A stretch of DNA of 64,000 nt, taken from assembly GCF_000400955.1 (NCBI RefSeq), contig NC_021284.1:124001-188000 (forward strand), written 5' to 3'. Made by a program: the position numbers and the translations under genes. Within the stretch, counting starts at the first letter, position 1. Each line of letters begins with the position of its first letter. Origin of the DNA: Spiroplasma syrphidicola EA-1 (GTDB taxonomy: Bacteria; Bacillota_I; Bacilli_A; Mycoplasmatales; Mycoplasmataceae). The notes under the pieces were generated by a model. The model made no database searches. It had not been told where the DNA came from and saw only the letters and a program-made list of their open reading frames with translations. Below are positions 54,992 to 64,000 of this stretch, piece after piece.

Positions 54992-55057
54992 ATATAAGAT
55001 AAAATTAAAGATACAATAATAATAGTTAGGCAAAACTAGAAAAATGAGGAGTTAAAA

Positions 55058-57898
55058 ATGGCAAAGGATTGAATTATTGTTAAAGGTGCCCGGGAAAATA
55101 ATCTTAAAAATATTAATGTTGAAATTCCAAAGGATAAATTAGTAGTTTTTACTGGATTATCAGGTAGTGGTAAATCATCACTAGCTTTTAATACAATTTA
55201 TGCTGAAGGTCGTCGCCGTTATATTGAAAGTCTTTCTAGTTACGCTCGTCAATTTTTAGGGGGCAATGAAAAACCTGATGTTGATGCGATTGAAGGATTA
55301 TCACCGGCAATTTCAATTGATCAAAAAACTACAAGTAATAATCCCCGAAGTACAGTTGGAACAGTAACAGAAATTTATGATTATTTACGTTTATTATATG
55401 CCCGAGTAGGAGTCCCTTATTGTATCAACGGTCATGGGGTAATTAAATCAGTTTCAATTAAAGAAATTATTAATAATTTAAAACAGCAACTAAAAGAAGA
55501 TGAAAAATTTATGATTTTATCACCGGTTATTCGTGATAAAAAAGGTAGTTTTAAAGAGTTATTTTTAAAGTTACGTCAAGAAAGTTTTATTCGTGTAAAC
55601 ATCAATGGTGAATTACGTAATTTAGATGAAGATATTGAATTAGATAAAAATAAGCGCCAAAATATTGATATTGTTATTGATCGAATTATTTTTCATAATA
55701 ATGAAGAAATTATCAGTCGGATTCATGACGCGATTGAAATTGCTTTAAAATATGGTAATGGTTTAGTCAAAATTGCTTTTCAAGAACAAGACAAAGAGGC
55801 GTTGTTCTCAACAAACTATGCATGTAGTATTTGTGGTTTTGTTATCCCGGAATTAGAACCACGGCTATTTTCATTTAACTCGCCAAATGGGGCTTGTCCT
55901 GATTGTAAGGGATTAGGAATTAAATTAGAAGTTGATGAAGAACTGTTAATTCCTAATCCAAACCTGAGTGTTTTACAAGGGGGAATAGTTTATTTAAAAA
56001 ATATTATTAATACTACTAATATTGAATGACAGAAATTTACTGTCTTAGCTAATCATTATCATATCCCCTTGGATTTACCAATTAGTGATTTAACAAAAAC
56101 GCAGTTAAATTATTTACTACGGGGAAGTGATGAAACAGTTGATTATAATTTTAAAACGGCAAGTGGTAACATTATGCGAGGTTATGATTATATTGAAGGA
56201 ATTGGTCAGTTAATTGAACGACGCTACACTGAAACAACAAGTGAATCAGCACGCGAATATTATAAACAGTTTATGTCAGACCGAAAATGTACAACTTGTC
56301 ATGGCCAACGATTAAATGAAATTCCGTTAGCTGTTAAGATTAATGATTTAAGTATTTCTGATTTTACTAACTTATCTGTGGAAGAAGAATTATCACAAGT
56401 TTTAAATTTACGCTTAACCGAATATCAACAAGAAATTGCTAAGTTAATCGTTAATGAATTGGTTAATCGCCTTGATTTTTTATCGCGCGTTGGTTTAGGA
56501 TATTTAACACTCGCTCGTAGTGCTGCCACTTTATCAGGGGGAGAAGCCCAACGGATTCGTTTGGCAACCCAAATTGGGAGTCAATTAACAGGAGTTTTAT
56601 ATGTCTTAGATGAACCATCAATTGGTTTACACCAGCGTGATAATGACAAACTAATTGAAACACTAAAAAGCTTACGAGATTTAGGTAATACTTTAATTGT
56701 TGTTGAACATGATGAAGATACAATTCGGGCAAGTGATTATATTATTGATATTGGTCCACGTGCTGGTATTAATGGTGGGGAAGTTGTCGCTTATGGGCAA
56801 CTAGAAGATATTATGCAAAATCCTAATTCGATCACCGGAAAATATTTAACTGGAGAGTTGGAGATTGTCGTTCCAAAAACACACCGTGGGGGTAATGGCT
56901 TAACATTAGAAGTTAAAGGGGCGCGTGAAAATAATCTTAAAAATATTAATGTAACAATTCCATTAAACAAATTGGTTTGTTTAACTGGTGTATCAGGAAG
57001 TGGAAAATCAACATTAATGCATGAAATAATCTGAAAAGGAATTAAGAAGAATTTAGGATTAGCAACAGAACGACCGGGAGCGTATGATAAGATAGTTGGA
57101 ATTGATAATATTGATAAAGTTATTAATATTTCCCAAGACCCGATTGGTAAAACACCACGTAGTAACCCAGCAACATATACTTCGGTTTTTGATGACATCC
57201 GGGATTTATTTGCGGGAACAAATGAAGCAAAGGCCCGAGGTTATTTAAAAGGGCGTTTCTCATTTAATGTTCCTGGGGGAAGATGTGAAAACTGTCAAGG
57301 CGATGGAATTATTAAGATCTCAATGCACTTCTTACCAACAGTTTTTGTTAATTGTGAGGTTTGTGATGGGAAACGTTATAATGATGAAACATTAATGGTT
57401 AAATTTAAAGAAAAAAATATTTATGATGTTTTAGAAATGACAGTTGATCAAGCAGCCCTATTTTTTGAAAAACAACCAAAAATTTATCAAAAATTATTAA
57501 CAATGCAAGAAGTTGGCTTGGGCTATATTAAATTAGGACAATCAGCAACTGAATTATCAGGGGGAGAAGCCCAACGGGTAAAATTATCAACCTTTTTATT
57601 AAAACGAACAACAGGAAAAACATTATTCTTATTAGACGAACCAACAACTGGTTTACACGTTGATGATGTAAAACGATTATTAGTCGTGTTAAATCGGATT
57701 GTTGATAATGGGGATAGCGTTTTAGTAATTGAACATAATTTAGATGTTATTAAAGTAGCAGACCATATTATCGATTTAGGACCAGAAGGTGGTAACGGCG
57801 GGGGAACTGTTGTTGCAACCGGAACGCCAGAGCAAATTGTTAACAAAAGTGATATTAGTTTTACTGGTCAGTATTTAAAACTAATTTTAAACAAATAA
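55058..57898 (+). CDS. uvrA: Excinuclease ABC subunit A
   Basis: This 946-residue ATPase is the damage sensor of nucleotide excision repair and loads UvrB. It has two ABC modules: GLSGSGKSS near residue 31 and GVSGSGKST near 645, with signatures [12 protein letters not shown] and [12 protein letters not shown]. Zinc modules are CSICGF...CPDCKG and CENCQG...[11 protein letters not shown] Trp codons interrupt it under standard code (W5, and at 56027 and 57029). ATGAGGAG precedes the start. folC follows after 10 nt. Confidence 0.97.
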
Positions 57899-57908
57899 AG
57901 GAAAAATA

Positions 57909-59033
57909 ATGGACGTTAAGAAAAAAATATTTAAAAGTAATTTATTTAGTAAAACTTATAATTTAAAAAAATTATTGGCAGAAAAATATGATAATGCCCA
58001 AAATAAAATTAAGGTAATTAATGTGATTGGAACAAATGGCAAGGGGTCAGTTTCTAACTATTTGCAAAAACAATTAATGAACAGTTTTCCGAAAGTGGGG
58101 CTATTAACTTCGCCAGCTTTTTTAAAGCATAATGAACGAATTAAAATTAATAATGATTTTATTTCTGATCGTAATTTAAAAAAATTATGAAAAGCAGTGC
58201 AAGGGGAAGCAAAAGAATATCAATTAACTTTCTTTGAAATTTGAGTGTTAATGACGATTCGCTACTTTATCATCGAAAAAGTAGAAGTGGCAGTAATTGA
58301 AGCTGGAATTGGAGGGGAATTAGATGCCACTAATGTTTTTGCAAATCAATGAGGAGTTCTCTTAACTTCTGTTAGCTTAGACCATACTGAAATCTTAGGA
58401 CCAACTGTTGAAGAAATTGCTTTATCAAAAATTAAGATATGACGGGGAGAATGCCCAGTTTATCTTAGCAATAGTTGTCAAAAATATTTACCTACAATTC
58501 AAGAAATTGTTCCAGGTGATAAAATTACTGTTGCCGAAAAATATCAACATGCTATTAACTATTTTCAAGAATTTAATGTTGGATTAGTTATTGCCTTTTT
58601 AAAAAATAATAATTTACCAATTAATTATGATCTTTTTAAAACCCCACCATTATTAGGACGCTTTACAATTCTAAGTAAAAGCCCTTATTTTATTATTGAT
58701 GGGGCCCATAATGTCGAGGGGATTGAAGCGTGTATTCAAGCGTTTGAAGAACTTGAACATCTTGATAAAGAAAATACCGTTGTTTTATATGCTGCTTCGA
58801 AAAAGAAAGATTTTCAGAGCGCTTTAGCAATTTTAAAAGAACATTTTGGTTCAAAATTATATATTACTAATTTTAAAAATCCCTTGGCTTGAGAAATAGA
58901 TGATGTTGTTTTTAACAATAAAGTTAAAAAATGAGAACAATTTTTAAAGCAAAATAAAAATAAAAATATTTTAGTTTGTGGATCATTATATTTTATTCCC
59001 TTAGTTTATAAATTTTATGTAGAAAGGATGTAA
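57909..59033 (+). CDS. folC: Folylpolyglutamate synthase (FolC family)
   Basis: This 374-residue Mur-ligase-family enzyme adds glutamate to folates, keeping them in the cell. It has the P-loop VIGTNGKGSVS (about 40-50), the folate loop TSPAFLKHNERI, EAGIGGELDATN, SLDHTEILG and the late DGAHNVEGIE. At 374 residues it is slightly short for the family (about 420). It lies 10 nt after uvrA and 5 nt before a FolT-like transporter subunit, which supports a role in folate salvage. TGA Trp codons present. Confidence 0.92.
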
Positions 59034-59038
59034 ACAAA

Positions 59039-59734
59039 ATGTTATATTTATTAACAAATATTGGGGCATGATTAGGAATTGCCCTGTTAATGGGCCTTGC
59101 TGTTTGGATGGACTATAAAAATATTAAGCAAATTAGTATTTTAGCAATTACCCTAACAAGTTTTTTAGTTGCCCTCTCCGTTTTATTAACTAATTTAATT
59201 AGTTATAGTGTGCCATTTTTTGGGTTTGGGGGGATTCGTTTAGCCTTGGGGAATTTTTTAATTTTTGTTGTTGGAATGCTATTTGGCCCTTTTTTAGGGG
59301 TTTTAAGTGGTATTGCCACTGATTTACTAGGGAGCATGATTAATATTGCGGGAAGTTATCATGGAGGATTTACCTTAAATTTAGTATTATATGGTTTTGT
59401 TGGTAGCTTGGCTTTTCTATTCCAAGCCAAAAAACTATGGTATTTAAATGCGATTATTTTCTATACTTTAACCTTTATGGTCATTTCTTTTGGACTAAAT
59501 ACCTTATGATTATATTCAATTGGTTGAAATAGTGTTGTTGTGGGGAGTGCTTTTATTGTTAAATTAATTAAGTTTCCAATTGAAATGCTAATTTATATTC
59601 CCTTAGCATTAGGAACTTTTAGTTTACTTTATAAATTAATTACAGCTAAAAATAATATGTTATTATGGTGTACAAAGCATGGTGAACTTTATTTTAAGCG
59701 AACAAGAGACAATAAATACCCAATAGTAAATTAA
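59039..59734 (+). CDS. ECF transporter S component, FolT-like (folate uptake)
   Basis: This 231-residue membrane protein has about six helices. The segment GIRLALGNFLIFVVGMLFGP followed by FLGVLSGIATDLLG matches the S components of energy-coupling-factor vitamin transporters, most like the folate type. ECF subunits EcfA and EcfT would come from elsewhere in the genome. The folate assignment is inferred from the neighbour folC. AAAGGATG precedes ATG 59039. TGA Trp codons near the start and end. The C-terminal tail is basic. Confidence 0.82.
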
Positions 59735-59749
59735 AAAAAGTTGTTTATA

Positions 59750-59810
59750 TGTGGAAAACTATTAAAATTCTTGCTATTAATGGCAAAAAATAAAATTATT
59801 TTGTGGATAA
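59750..59810. promoter_or_regulatory. DnaA-box-like sites upstream of dnaB-dnaI
   Basis: TGTGGATAA (59802-59810) is an exact DnaA box (reverse complement TTATCCACA). TGTGGAAAA (59750-59758) is a one-base variant, in the same orientation, 52 nt away. They lie in the 200-nt gap before the primosome genes and may let DnaA adjust their expression. Confidence 0.55.
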
Positions 59811-59934
59811 CTAAAAGAATAATCTGATTTATTCTTTTTTTATTTACTATAAAGTTGTTTACTTGTAATATTAGGAAGATTAGGGATGGACGTAGTAAAA
59901 ACAGCAAAAGAATTATTTGAGGAGAACTAAGGCA

Positions 59935-61167
59935 ATGGAGCAGGAAGTAAAATATTTAATTAAATATGATTATAATTTAAGTAATGATGACCGTTTAATA
60001 TTATTATATTTATATCAACCAATTATTGGCCACAGAGCTTTATCTTTGTATTTGCTATTTTCAGCTAACGGCATCAAATTGGAGTTCAATACAAAATATG
60101 AAATTGATGATTTTTTAACAATTTTACAGTTAAGTGAACAAGAGTTAGAAGCAGCAAAAGATAAATTAGCAACAATTGGTTTGTTAAAAATTAGCAGACG
60201 AAGTAAAGAAAGAAGTATTATTTTAAAACCACAATTACCAGTGTCTGCCTCAGCTTTCTTTGAAAATGCTGTTTTATCTGATTTTTTAATTAATAAAATT
60301 GGGGAAGATAAGTTTAAACGGTTAAAAAATAAATTCTTAGCCGCTCCATCAAATCCAAATCCTATTGCAAATAATTTAAATGTGACCTTAGATTTTCTTT
60401 ATATTGATAAATATTTATTAGGGAAAAATGCTAATAATAAACTTTATTTACCTTACCGTGAAAAAATTATTCAATTGGCAAATTACTATGGGATTTTAAC
60501 AAAAGATATTGCTAACTATATTTATAAAAGTATTGAAGTCCAATTAAACCAACGAATTTTTAATTATGATAAATTTACTAATTTATTATCAGATGCTTAT
60601 CAAAAAATTGTGTTAAAAAAACATTTAGAAGGAGAGCAATTGAATTTAGTTGTAACAATCGATAATACTATTGCACCATCTAATATGATGGAAGTTAAAA
60701 TTAGTGAAATGACTTCAATTGATCCAATTGAGTACTTAACATTATTGAGGGATAATGTTAAACCAACACCATTAGAAATTGATTTAATTCGTGATTTAAT
60801 TATTCAATATCATTTACAACCAGGGATTGTTAATTGCTTAATTGAATATGTTTGATTTAAAAATAATTGTCGAATCGAGCGTAAATATTGTGAAAAAATT
60901 GCTAATACTTTTAATCAATTACAAATTAGTAATGTCGAAAGTGCAATGTATCATTTACGTAACGCTTATAATAAAACCCAAAAAGGGCGGGTAAAACAAG
61001 CAGTAATTAAAGAAAGTGCTAATGTTAACTATTATAAAAAAGTTGGAAGAGAAAAAGGAAAATTAACCGTTCAAGATTTTGAACAATTATACCAAAATAG
61101 TGATAATAATAAAGGGGATAATAAAGTTGATTTAAAAACTTTAATTAATGAATTAGAAAGCTTATAA
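59935..61167 (+). CDS. dnaB: Replication initiation protein DnaB/DnaD-type (primosome)
   Basis: This 410-residue protein matches the Gram-positive DnaB/DnaD replication-initiation family, which helps load the helicase at the origin. The N-terminal domain is a winged helix (SNDDRLILLYLYQPIIGHRA). The C-terminal DnaD-like domain includes PLEIDLIRDLIIQYHLQPG, NCLIEYVWFKN and a YxxxIxxxW-like region. ATG 59935 follows GAGGAG by 9 nt. Trp by TGA at 60853. dnaI follows after 29 nt, the usual partner. Confidence 0.85.
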
Positions 61168-61196
61168 AAGAGAGTAAGAATTAAAATAGGAGTTTT

Positions 61197-62081
61197 ATGG
61201 AACAAACGGCATTGTTAGAACAAATTAATCACAACCCTGAGTTGTTAGAAAATTTGGCAACAATTAAATTTCAAGGTGATGATAATTATCAAAAATACGC
61301 AGATTTATTTGCTGAGTATTTAAGTAATTATCATTTTTGTGATAAAAATCCAAATTTAGAATTATGCCAGCAAAGTTTTAAGGGCTATAAATATTATTTC
61401 AACTTTGTTAATGGTACTTTAATGTTAACCCGCGTTGAATGTAATCATATGCTAGCCTTTAAAGAACTCAATCGTGTCCAAAATAATTATTTGTATTATG
61501 ATTTTGCTCCGGAGTTATTAAAATTACGTCTAAAAGATATTAGTAAAGATTATAATTTTCATAATGTCCAACCAATTATTCCTGAAATGGTTAAATTTGT
61601 TAAAGGTGAACGTAAAAAAGGATTATACATTTATGGTAATCCAGGTGTTGGAAAAACACATTTAATGATTAGTTTTGCCAATAAATTAGCGGAAAAAGAT
61701 TTTAAAGTAGCTTTTATTTCAGTTATTAATTTAATTAATAAAATTAAGGATTCTTTTAATAATGTTAATAACGATGATTCTTTTTTAGTTCAAACATTAT
61801 TAAAAGCTGATGTTTTATTTTTAGATGATATTGGGGGGGAAGCAGTTTCACCCTGAGTTCGTGATGATTTATTATTCCGGATTTTAAATGACCGAATTAG
61901 TCGTCAAAAACCAGTTTTCTTTACTTCCAATTTTTCAATTAATCAGTTACTGTTAATTTATGCCAATATTAAAGGGGAAAATATGGATCCCAATATTAAT
62001 AAGATTAAAACCTTACGAATTGTTGATCGAATTAAGGGCTTAGCAACAGAATTTGAACTATTGGGTGAAAGTCGCCGTTAA
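61197..62081 (+). CDS. dnaI: Helicase loader DnaI
   Basis: This 294-residue AAA+ ATPase loads the replicative helicase. The N-terminal part (1-100) has cysteines and a His (C53, C64, ECNHM) in the place of the DnaI zinc region. The C-terminal ATPase has Walker A GNPGVGKTH (147-155), Walker B LFLDDIGGE and the sensor segment FFTSNFSINQL. The end RIVDRIKGLATEFELLGESRR is typical. A TGA Trp lies at 61854. It follows dnaB and is the second gene of the primosome operon. Confidence 0.92.
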
Positions 62082-62225
62082 CAGCGGTTTTTGAAAAAGA
62101 TAATAATAATTTTAGATAAGCAGTCAAATAACTTGCAAAATAAAATGACTGGTTGTAAAATCAATATAAGTATGCAATATTACCATTTTTGTAATGGTAT
62201 GAATATTACAGACTATTTATCGTAG

Positions 62226-63251
<1,026 letters not shown>

Positions 63252-63270
63252 GAAATAACAAAAATATTTT

Positions 63271-63300
63271 AAAAGACCTTTGATATTAAGGTCTTTTTTT
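63271..63300 (+). terminator. Terminator of gap
   Basis: AAAAGACCTT (63271-63280) pairs perfectly with AAGGTCTTTT (63288-63297), followed by T residues. Confidence 0.9.
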
Positions 63301-63362
63301 ATGTTAAAATGATAACATAGCGCAAGTAATTATTAAAAATTAGAGTTGGAGGATATTAAACA

Positions 63363-63818
63363 ATGTCACAGCAAAATATAAAACAGATGTATGAAGATAT
63401 TAAAAATCAACTAAAACTAATTATTGATAACGAAAAAATTACTGACTCAACAAATCCGATTATGATTGTTTATGAACATTTACAAAATTTACGCTATTCA
63501 GGTCGAGTTGTTGATATAACTGATTTTACAAATAAGTTAAATATTATTTTAGCTGATTCTTATAAAACCTTATCATTACGAATTAGTGGGTTATTAACTT
63601 CAATTCGTGAGTTAGCCTATAGTTATTTTAAAGAAAAAGTTGATACAAAAAGTTATTATGTTATTTTAGAAAAAGAAAGTAAAAAGTTTTTAAAAGATAC
63701 ATATGGAAATAAGTTAAAAGACATTGATTTTATTTTCATCTTATATCATATGACAAATTTATTACAAAAAGCTTTAATGAGTATCTCATTACGAAAACTA
63801 TCAGACGTAACAGTTTAA
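63363..63818 (+). CDS. Hypothetical protein
   Basis: This 151-residue protein is soluble, lysine- and isoleucine-rich and predicted to be largely helical (MYEDIKNQLKLIIDNEKITD). No signal peptide, membrane helix or known motif is seen. TTGGAGGA precedes the ATG, and a terminator follows, so it appears to be a single-gene unit between gap and metG. No in-frame TGA. Function unknown. Confidence 0.75.
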   Translation: MSQQNIKQMYEDIKNQLKLIIDNEKITDSTNPIMIVYEHLQNLRYSGRVVDITDFTNKLNIILADSYKTLSLRISGLLTSIRELAYSYFKEKVDTKSYYVILEKESKKFLKDTYGNKLKDIDFIFILYHMTNLLQKALMSISLRKLSDVTV

Positions 63819-63846
63819 AAACAACAAATTTCTATTTGTTGTTTTT
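63817..63846 (+). terminator. Terminator before metG
   Basis: AAAAACAACAAAT (63817-63829) pairs perfectly with ATTTGTTGTTTTT (63834-63846) around TTCT. Confidence 0.9.
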
Positions 63847-63933
63847 AAAAACTTTCTTTTTAAATTAACCATTTCTCGGTATAATAGAAATTGTAATTTA
63901 AAATATCAAAAATTCCAAAGGAGGAAATACCAG

Positions 63934-64000
63934 ATGTCAAAACCAGAAAAATTATTCTATGTCACAACCCCAATTTACTATCCAAGTGCGCATTTACACA
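63934..64000 (+). CDS. metG: Methionyl-tRNA synthetase, N-terminal start (partial)
   Basis: Only 22 residues are present before the window ends. The run EKLFYVTTPIYYPSAHLH matches the opening of class Ia methionyl-tRNA synthetase, just before its HIGH motif. AAAGGAGG lies 9 nt before the ATG, and TATAAT lies at 63881-63886. The call is confident in family despite the short length. Confidence 0.85.
   Translation, partial: MSKPEKLFYVTTPIYYPSAHLH

Noticed and set aside
62174-62207. Hairpin upstream of gap as a terminator
   Set aside because: The stem ACCATT/AATGGT has no following T run; it may be a leader structure but there is not enough to call it.
63847-63933. T-box leader before metG
   Set aside because: The gap is under 90 nt, has a simple promoter and ribosome site, and lacks the T-box sequence and specifier hairpin.

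Overview
The window is AT-rich bacterial DNA read with genetic code 4 (UGA = Trp). Nearly every long gene is continuous only when in-frame TGA codons are read as tryptophan: atpA, rnr, metK, the potCD fusion, comEC, lgt, secA, uvrA and dnaI all show this. Together with the gene content (F1Fo ATPase, glycolysis, folate and polyamine uptake, Lgt, HprK, WhiA, ComEC, no cell-wall genes) this points to a mollicute of the Spiroplasma group. That assignment is inference; no rRNA or tRNA gene lies in the window to confirm it.

Layout. 1-4755: end of the ATP synthase operon (atpF end, atpH, A, G, D, and a short atpC) with a terminator. 4824-6508: two overlapping Cof-type HAD phosphatases. 6617-9157: a large four-part nucleic-acid enzyme (viroplasmin/RNase H1-N domain, SF1 helicase, PD-(D/E)XK nuclease, zinc ribbon), the most unusual gene here. 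9245-10306: PLP racemase-like enzyme. 10414-14206: secG, rnr, smpB and an unknown gene. 14295-18426: dehydrogenase, then ftsY-ylxM-ymdB and a degenerate alpha/beta-hydrolase-like membrane protein. 18500-22245: a SAM-I (S-box) type riboswitch before metK, a third HAD protein and a 12-TM carrier. 22294-27602: XRE-cupin regulator and the polyamine ABC transporter potA-potB-potCD. 27691-33069: ComEA-like and ComEC genes that appear to start at ATT and ATA, then holA, a membrane protein, and rpsT on the minus strand. 33237-35416: small unknown protein, rpiB, a minus-strand NifU-type protein, prs. 35495-41889: uvrB, hprK-lgt-trxB, pgk. 42038-46900: secA, whiA, an APC permease. 46901-51893: accessory/surface segment with a cysteine-less rhodanese (minus), two small secreted proteins flanking tpiA, and a membrane protein ending in a six-repeat beta-propeller-like domain. 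52073-54950: ABC-F protein, GIY-YIG protein and two unknown genes. 55058-59734: uvrA, folC and a FolT-like ECF S component. 59735-62081: DnaA-box-like sites, then dnaB-dnaI. 62253-64000: gap, an unknown gene and the start of metG.

How the genes fit together. Energy comes from glycolysis (tpiA, gap and pgk at separate loci, each with its own terminator) plus the ATPase, with HprK able to modify HPr. Imported nutrients replace missing pathways: polyamines, folate (FolT plus FolC), amino acids. DNA maintenance is represented by uvrA/uvrB, holA, dnaB/dnaI, ComEC and the helicase-nuclease. Membrane and secreted proteins are served by secA, secG, ftsY and lgt. Intergenic regions are short and rich in strong hairpin terminators. 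In at least two places the -35 box of the next promoter lies inside the preceding terminator.
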